Below the pieces are notes generated by a model, which saw only the letters and a list, made by a program, of their open reading frames with translations, had not been told where the DNA came from and searched no databases. Positions 6,219-10,092 of a stretch of DNA of 10,092 nucleotides are shown here, in pieces. Source of the stretch: an uncultured Selenomonadaceae bacterium (GTDB taxonomy: Bacteria; Bacillota; Negativicutes; Selenomonadales; Selenomonadaceae); NCBI GenBank assembly GCA_905233325.1, contig CAJODU010000042.1, positions 1 through 10,092 on the forward strand, written 5' to 3'. Made by a program: the position numbers and the translations under genes. The stretch's first letter is position 1. Each line of letters begins with the position of its first letter.

Positions 6219-7412
6219 GTGGCTGATTTTGCAACTGTTGAACAAGCTATCGAAGACATCAAAACCGGCAAGATGATCGTTGTGGTCGATGATGAAGATC
6301 GTGAGAATGAGGGAGATTTAATTATTTCTGCGGAGACAGTCACGCCGGAAGATATTAACTTTATGGCGACCTATGCCAAAGGATTGATCTGCACGCCGAT
6401 TGAAGGTAAGAGACTTGATGAACTTGGAATCACACAAATGGTGCAGAATAATACTGATAATCATGAAACCGCCTTCACCGTCAGCGTTGACGCCTTCGAT
6501 ACGTCCACGGGTATCAGTGCTTATGAACGCTGTCGAACGATAAAACTTTTGATTGATCCCAATGCTAAAGGTTCTCAATTCCGCAGACCGGGGCATGTGT
6601 TTCCATTGCGCAGCGTTGAAGGCGGCGTCCTTCGTCGAGCCGGTCACACCGAGACAACAACAGACTTGGCAAGACTTGCGGGTTTCTATCCTGCCGGTCT
6701 TTGCTGCGAAATTATGGACGATGACGGGCATATGATGAGGACGCCCAAACTGCTTGAATTTGCCGACAAGCACAACCTCCACATCATCACCGTAAAGTCA
6801 CTAATTGAGTATCGCAAACGCACCGAAAATTTTGTCAAGAAAATTGCTGACGTTGACTTCCCCAGTAAATACGGTCACTTCAGAATCAAGGCCTATGAGA
6901 GCTCACTCGACGGCAAATGTCACTTGGCTATTGTCAAAGGCGATATTGCCGGTAAAGAAAATGTCCTTGTCAGGGTACACAGCGAATGTCTGACGGGCGA
7001 TGCGCTTGGGTCTCTCCGCTGTGACTGCGGCGATCAGCTTGCCACTGCCCTCAAGAAGATTGAGGCGGAAGGTGAGGGGGTTGTCCTCTATATGCGCCAG
7101 GAAGGCAGAGGTATCGGACTTGCAAATAAAATTCGTGCCTATGCTCTTCAAGATGAGGGCAAGGATACGGTAGAGGCTAATGTTTTGCTGGGTTTTGCAC
7201 CGGATCTGCGAGACTATGGGATTGGAGCACAGATACTCTCTGATCTCGGCTTAACGTCAATTCGACTAATGACAAATAATCCTGCAAAGCGCGCAGGACT
7301 TGAAGGGCATGGTCTCAAAATTACCGAGCGAGTACCGATTGCCATAACTCCCACTAAATTCGACAAAAAATATTTAACCGTCAAGAAAATCAAAATGGGG
7401 CATGAACTTTAA
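6219..7412 (+). CDS. ribBA: Bifunctional 3,4-dihydroxy-2-butanone-4-phosphate synthase / GTP cyclohydrolase II
   Basis: With the GTG start the protein has 397 residues, the normal RibBA length. The N-terminal RibB half makes 3,4-dihydroxy-2-butanone 4-phosphate from ribulose 5-phosphate; it shows the acidic DDEDRENEGD loop (24-33), RRPGHVFPLR (122-131), the HTE motif just after, and CEIMDDDGHMMR (163-174). The C-terminal RibA half opens the GTP ring in the first step of riboflavin synthesis; it has the zinc cysteines 257, 268 and 270 in the C-x10-C-x-C pattern, RQEGRGIG (293-300) and LRDYGIGAQIL (330-340). Both halves look intact. The gene stands alone and is divergent from the HAD phosphatase. 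No ribD, ribE or ribH lies in the window, and the roughly 100-nt upstream gap is too short and unstructured for an FMN riboswitch. No clear plus-strand promoter or terminator was found. Confidence 0.96.
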   Translation: MADFATVEQAIEDIKTGKMIVVVDDEDRENEGDLIISAETVTPEDINFMATYAKGLICTPIEGKRLDELGITQMVQNNTDNHETAFTVSVDAFDTSTGISAYERCRTIKLLIDPNAKGSQFRRPGHVFPLRSVEGGVLRRAGHTETTTDLARLAGFYPAGLCCEIMDDDGHMMRTPKLLEFADKHNLHIITVKSLIEYRKRTENFVKKIADVDFPSKYGHFRIKAYESSLDGKCHLAIVKGDIAGKENVLVRVHSECLTGDALGSLRCDCGDQLATALKKIEAEGEGVVLYMRQEGRGIGLANKIRAYALQDEGKDTVEANVLLGFAPDLRDYGIGAQILSDLGLTSIRLMTNNPAKRAGLEGHGLKITERVPIAITPTKFDKKYLTVKKIKMGHEL

Positions 7413-7522
7413 CCTTCAAAAATATTGGAGAAAAACTCAACTGAAAAATAATTATTAAATTTTTCTCAATTTGCAGGATATATTTGTATATTGAAGAATT
7501 TAGAATTAATTAGAGTTTTCTG

Positions 7523-7546
7523 TAAATATTTAACTATGAATATTTA
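7523..7546. repeat. Perfect 8-bp inverted repeat just upstream of the PTS IIA-like gene
   Basis: TAAATATT (7523-7530) and AATATTTA (7539-7546) are separated by 8 nt, and the second arm ends at the SD (AGGAGGG, 7546-7552). It could be an operator or a weak leader hairpin. The arms are pure A/T in an AT-rich gap, so chance is a real alternative. The remaining gap (7413-7522) has no convincing promoter or terminator. Confidence 0.35.
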
Positions 7547-7558
7547 GGAGGGTTTTTG

Positions 7559-8083
7559 ATGGCAAAAAAGTATTACACTACCAAAGTAGTTGGCGTCGGT
7601 GGACAGGTTGCAAACTTCCTCAGTGCCGGCAAGATGCTGGTTATGTTTGATGATTCAATGGTTCTTCCGGAACTTCGTGACATTTCAGTTTTGCACAGCG
7701 GCAATCCCATCAGTGACAATGATATTATTAAGTCCGGCGATATTGTCAAAATTGTCAACACTGAATTTAAAATTATAAAAGTTGGTAACGATGTCCAGAA
7801 GAATTTGAAAAACCTTGGTCACGTTGTCATCAAATTTGACGGTGGTACGGGTGAACTCCTTGAAGGCAGTATTCACGTTGAAGATAAGCCTATTCCTAAA
7901 ATTCAAGTTGGTGATGAAATTTCCTTTACAGAAGGTGCAAATGCCAATCTTAAAGGTAAGACCGCAGCTATTGCCAATTCAGATTCCGCCCTCGGCAAGA
8001 TTGTGTCACAACTTTTGGTGGAAAATGGAGTAACTATCGTTGCCGATAAATCAAGTGCGGATATTGTGATTGATGTCAAATAA
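7559..8083 (+). CDS. PTS glucitol/sorbitol-specific IIA-like (GutA family) protein with C-terminal extension
   Basis: ATG 7559 has AGGAGGG at 6 nt; an in-frame TTG just before it is not needed. The protein has 174 residues. Residues 1 to about 125 match the GutA/SrlB family (PF03829): YYTTKVVGVG, FSV-like ISVLH with His46 aligning with the phosphorylated His43 of E. coli SrlB, the VGNDVQKNLKNLGHVVIKFDG block and a VGDEISF end. SrlB is about 120 residues, so about 50 residues are extra here (IANSDSALGKIVSQLL region). This tail looks like a short beta-alpha-beta unit, faintly like the start of a Rossmann fold, but without a Gly-rich loop. IIA proteins pass phosphate from HPr to IIB for sugar uptake. 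No IIB, IIC or sorbitol-phosphate dehydrogenase is in the window, so a regulatory role is possible. A terminator follows, making it a single-gene unit. Confidence 0.8.
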   Translation: MAKKYYTTKVVGVGGQVANFLSAGKMLVMFDDSMVLPELRDISVLHSGNPISDNDIIKSGDIVKIVNTEFKIIKVGNDVQKNLKNLGHVVIKFDGGTGELLEGSIHVEDKPIPKIQVGDEISFTEGANANLKGKTAAIANSDSALGKIVSQLLVENGVTIVADKSSADIVIDVK

Positions 8084-8107
8084 AATTCGATACAATTATA
8101 AATTTTT

Positions 8108-8133
8108 ATCCCTAAGGCAGGGATATTTTTTTA
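8108..8133 (+). terminator. Intrinsic terminator after the PTS IIA-like gene
   Basis: TATCCCT and AGGGATA form a 7-bp stem around the loop AAGGC, followed directly by a run of six to seven T. It lies about 25 nt after the stop codon and separates this gene from the flippase gene. Confidence 0.85.
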
Positions 8134-8172
8134 TTTAAAATTTAAATTGTTGTAGCATTGCAATGAAAATGA

Positions 8173-8181
8173 TGATATAAT
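8173..8181 (+). promoter_or_regulatory. Extended -10 promoter for the flippase gene
   Basis: TGATATAAT combines a TGN extension with a perfect TATAAT (8176-8181). No good -35 hexamer stands at the right spacing, as is common for extended -10 promoters. Transcription would begin near 8188, between the terminator and the coding start. Confidence 0.55.
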
Positions 8182-8234
8182 GAAAAGCATACAAAGTGGA
8201 ATTAAATTTCAAAGTGGCTTAATCTCTATTCTAA

Positions 8235-9938
8235 ATGATATTCCAAATCACTGAGGCGGTGTTTCTGATTCAGCAAAATGACAATCAATCCGGCATTAAA
8301 ATTTCACCTGATAATAATACATCTAACAAAAATGAAAAATTTCTAAAGGGCACTTTTATATTGACTATCGCCAGCTTTGTAGTTAAAGTTATTGGTTCCC
8401 TCAACTGGATATTTGTTTCTCGAATACTCGGCGGTGAGGGTATAGGTCTGTATCAAATGGCATTTCCTATTTACTTCTTCGCGATGACAATCTCACAAGC
8501 GGGCGTCCCTGTGGCAATATCAATCATAACGGCGGAACGTGTCGCCCTCAACGACATCTACGGAGCTAAGCGAGTTTTCCGAATATCAATGGCACTTATG
8601 CTTGTAACCGGAATACTTTTTTCAGTGTTGACGTATTTTGCGGCAAGCTGGCTGATTGATCTTCAATTCATTCGCGATCCGAGAGCTTATTTGTCAGTCG
8701 TTGCACTAGCTCCGACGGTCTTTTTTGTGACTTTCCTTGCCTCTTCACGCGGCTATCTGCAAGGCTGGCAGCGAATGACACCAACGGCAGTAAGTCAGAT
8801 AGTTGAGCAAATATTCCGCGTTGTTACAATGATCGTGCTGGCTGATCTGTTCCTCCCGATGGGTTTGGAATACGCCTCAGCGGGTGCAAGTCTTGGAGCA
8901 TTAGCCGGAGCAGTCACGGGATTGATTGTTTTGGTTTATTTCCACATCAAACTCAACAAAGAGATTGATATAAAATATGGTTTAGATTTAAAGCCGACCG
9001 AACAATCAAAAAACGAATCAGCATTCAAGATAATGAAACGAATTTTTACGCTGTCCCTACCTGTGAGTGCGGCATCAATAATGTTGCCGGTTGTATCAAA
9101 CTTGGATTTAATGATCGTTCCTCAAAGATTGGAAGTTGCCGGCTATTCCGTTCATCAAGCAACAGAATTATTCGGTTACTTAACGGGAATGGCAGTCCCT
9201 TTGGTAAATCTGGCAACGATTCTGACAGCCTCACTTGCAGTGTCGATAGTTCCTGCAATCTCTGAAGCAAGGGCACTCAAGGACACAACAAGGATATATC
9301 GTCAAACGGCAGCCGCAGTGAGAATTTCCAACTTTGTCTGCTTTCCGGCTTTCGTGATAGTATTCCTACTCGCAACACCCATTGCCTCGCTGATTTACAA
9401 TGCCCCTGGAGCCGGTCCGGCAGTGATGATTTCCGCAGTATCGATAATATTGCTGGGACTTCATCAAGTTTCAACGGGCGTCTTGCAGGGACTGGGACAT
9501 ACCACCATACCAATGGTCAATATGATACTCGCAGCAGCGGCGAAAGTAGCTCTCAACTGGACATTGACGGCAATCCCGTGGCTTGGAATTATGGGTGCGG
9601 CTTGGGCAACAGCGGCAGATATGGGCGTTGCGGCCTTCATCAACTTGTATTTCATATATAAATATATCGGTTACAAGATGGAATTGGGGCAACTCGTTAA
9701 AACTATCGCTTCGGCAGCAGTTATGGCAGTTGTTGTGAAATTTTTCTATGATTTTACTATGGCTGAATTTGATATGGCAGTCTTCTCTCTTTTCGGAGCA
9801 GTTATAGTCGGCTGTGTAGTCTATATCGCGGCGATGGCAGTCAGTGGCGGAATGTTGGAAGAGGATATGCAAAGGATTCCTATGGTTGGCAAAATTGGTG
9901 TTAAAGTTTTCCGCAAACTTGGAATATTTAAAGATTAA
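8235..9938 (+). CDS. SpoVB/YtgP/MurJ-type lipid-linked glycan flippase (MOP superfamily)
   Basis: The 567-residue protein is mostly hydrophobic helices (about 14 expected). Seen: FLKGTFILTIASFVVKVIG (36-54) with the following GGEGIGLYQMAFPIY (66-80), and RGYLQGWQRMTPTAVSQIVEQ (172-192 region), both typical of the SpoVB/YtgP branch of PF01943/MurJ-like transporters. These proteins move undecaprenyl-linked peptidoglycan or polysaccharide precursors across the inner membrane; which lipid is carried is not visible. The start is uncertain: ATG 8235 has no SD, while GAGGCGG at 8253-8259 could only serve GTG 8259, CTG 8265 or ATT 8268. The first 35 residues are polar, poorly family-like and may be partly untranslated. 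A terminator and extended -10 promoter lie upstream. The gene ends about 12 nt before an IS200/IS605-type right end. Confidence 0.88.
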   Translation: MIFQITEAVFLIQQNDNQSGIKISPDNNTSNKNEKFLKGTFILTIASFVVKVIGSLNWIFVSRILGGEGIGLYQMAFPIYFFAMTISQAGVPVAISIITAERVALNDIYGAKRVFRISMALMLVTGILFSVLTYFAASWLIDLQFIRDPRAYLSVVALAPTVFFVTFLASSRGYLQGWQRMTPTAVSQIVEQIFRVVTMIVLADLFLPMGLEYASAGASLGALAGAVTGLIVLVYFHIKLNKEIDIKYGLDLKPTEQSKNESAFKIMKRIFTLSLPVSAASIMLPVVSNLDLMIVPQRLEVAGYSVHQATELFGYLTGMAVPLVNLATILTASLAVSIVPAISEARALKDTTRIYRQTAAAVRISNFVCFPAFVIVFLLATPIASLIYNAPGAGPAVMISAVSIILLGLHQVSTGVLQGLGHTTIPMVNMILAAAAKVALNWTLTAIPWLGIMGAAWATAADMGVAAFINLYFIYKYIGYKMELGQLVKTIASAAVMAVVVKFFYDFTMAEFDMAVFSLFGAVIVGCVVYIAAMAVSGGMLEEDMQRIPMVGKIGVKVFRKLGIFKD

Positions 9939-9949
9939 TTATTTAGTTA

Positions 9950-10092
9950 GTGAAGTACTCACGACCTAAAGAGGTCGGAGCTTCCTGCTTCAGCGACAAC
10001 TGCATTGCATTGCCTCAATCTTGTTGCCTAACACCCGAAGGTGTCACTTGTATATTGGCAATGCTTTAGTCTTACACTATCTCCACAGGCGT
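9950..10092 (-). mobile_element. Right end of an IS200/IS605-family (tnpB-carrying) element, continuing beyond the window
   Basis: On the minus strand the last codons of a TnpB-like frame are followed by about 75 nt of structured sequence ending GAAGCTCC, a 6-bp hairpin CGACCT-CTTT-AGGTCG (9977-9962) and GTGAGTACTTCAC (9962-9950). A terminal subterminal hairpin next to the tnpB 3' end, with no inverted repeats or target duplication, is the IS200/IS605 pattern. The exact last base cannot be fixed without the empty site; 9950 is my estimate. The left end and any tnpA lie outside the window. Confidence 0.7.
9950..10092 (-). ncRNA. Probable 3' portion of the TnpB omega RNA (reRNA)
   Basis: In characterised TnpB systems the guide scaffold overlaps the tnpB 3' end and runs to the element right end. 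Here the minus-strand RNA would contain ACACC-UUCG-GGUGU (10044-10031), a stem with a stable UUCG tetraloop across the stop codon region. It would also contain a possible ATTG-AGG-CAAT hairpin enclosed by GGCAAC/GTTGTC pairing, and the terminal CGACCT/AGGTCG hairpin. The scaffold 5' end is not defined. This is inference from layout and pairing seen by eye. Confidence 0.5.
10028..10092 (-). CDS. tnpB: RNA-guided nuclease TnpB, C-terminal fragment only
   Basis: The minus-strand frame enters at the right edge and ends at TAG (10030-10028). Only 20 codons are visible, beginning ACGDSVRLKHC. Two bases before them are AC, which fits the Asn of the N-A-C-G-(D/E) tail found at the end of many IS200/IS605 TnpB proteins, just after the zinc finger. 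TnpB is an omega-RNA-guided endonuclease and the ancestor of Cas12. The call rests on this short motif plus the adjacent element end; the nuclease and zinc-finger parts lie outside the window, so integrity cannot be judged. Confidence 0.65.
   Translation of the reverse strand, partial: ACGDSVRLKHCQYTSDTFGC

Noticed and set aside
6318..6782. Minus-strand open frame of 154 codons within ribBA
   Set aside because: It is antisense to conserved RibB motifs and has no supporting signals of its own.
7413..7470. Terminator after ribBA (GAAAAAT/ATTTTTC pairing at 7443-7465)
   Set aside because: The stem is A/T only apart from one pair, the loop is 9 nt, and no T-run follows the hairpin, so it does not meet the pattern of an intrinsic terminator.
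1..10092. CRISPR array, tRNA or rRNA genes
   Set aside because: I saw no regularly spaced direct repeats, no tRNA-like cloverleaf and no rRNA sequence in the non-coding gaps.

Overview
The window is AT-rich bacterial chromosomal DNA. It looks like a low-GC Firmicute, possibly a Negativicute: it has purine-rich Shine-Dalgarno (SD) sites, sigma-A type promoters, a SpoVB/YtgP-type flippase, a fused RibBA, and a secreted protein whose N-terminal repeats resemble the FlgT_N/LPP20 type. This taxonomic placement is inference from gene style only.

Positions 1-4504 (minus strand) hold a tightly packed four-gene operon. It has a well-formed promoter (TTGTCA-N17-TATAAT, 4572-4544) upstream of its first gene. 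In transcription order it encodes: a secreted modular protein with two tandem FlgT_N/LPP20-like repeats, a Pro/Thr/Val linker and a C-type lectin-like domain with QPD and WND sugar-binding motifs; a secreted five-bladed beta-propeller of GH43/GH32-like type; a family 8 glycosyltransferase; and a DUF4422 protein that runs off the left edge. The last two junctions overlap (8 nt, then a 4-nt ATGA overlap), so translation is probably coupled. The mix of two cytosolic glycan-building enzymes with an exported lectin and an exported glycosidase-like protein points to one surface-glycan module, and it is the most unusual part of the window.

Positions 4632-6117 (minus) encode a PPP-type metallophosphatase and, upstream of it, a Gph-like HAD phosphatase, from a near-consensus promoter (TTGACG-N17-TATAAT, 6185-6157). 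Divergent from these on the plus strand lies ribBA (6219-7412), a bifunctional riboflavin-biosynthesis enzyme. No rib operon or FMN riboswitch is visible near it.

Positions 7559-8083 (plus) encode a PTS glucitol/sorbitol IIA-like protein with an unusual C-terminal extension and no PTS partners nearby. A clear intrinsic terminator follows. Next is a SpoVB/MurJ-family lipid-linked glycan flippase (to 9938). About 12 nt after its stop begins the right end of an IS200/IS605-type element. The last codons of a tnpB gene (minus strand, entering from beyond the right edge) are followed by a structured RNA-like tail that should include the 3' part of an omega RNA.

The flippase and the glycosyltransferase operon both belong to envelope-glycan metabolism, but they are separated by unrelated housekeeping genes and need not be functionally linked.
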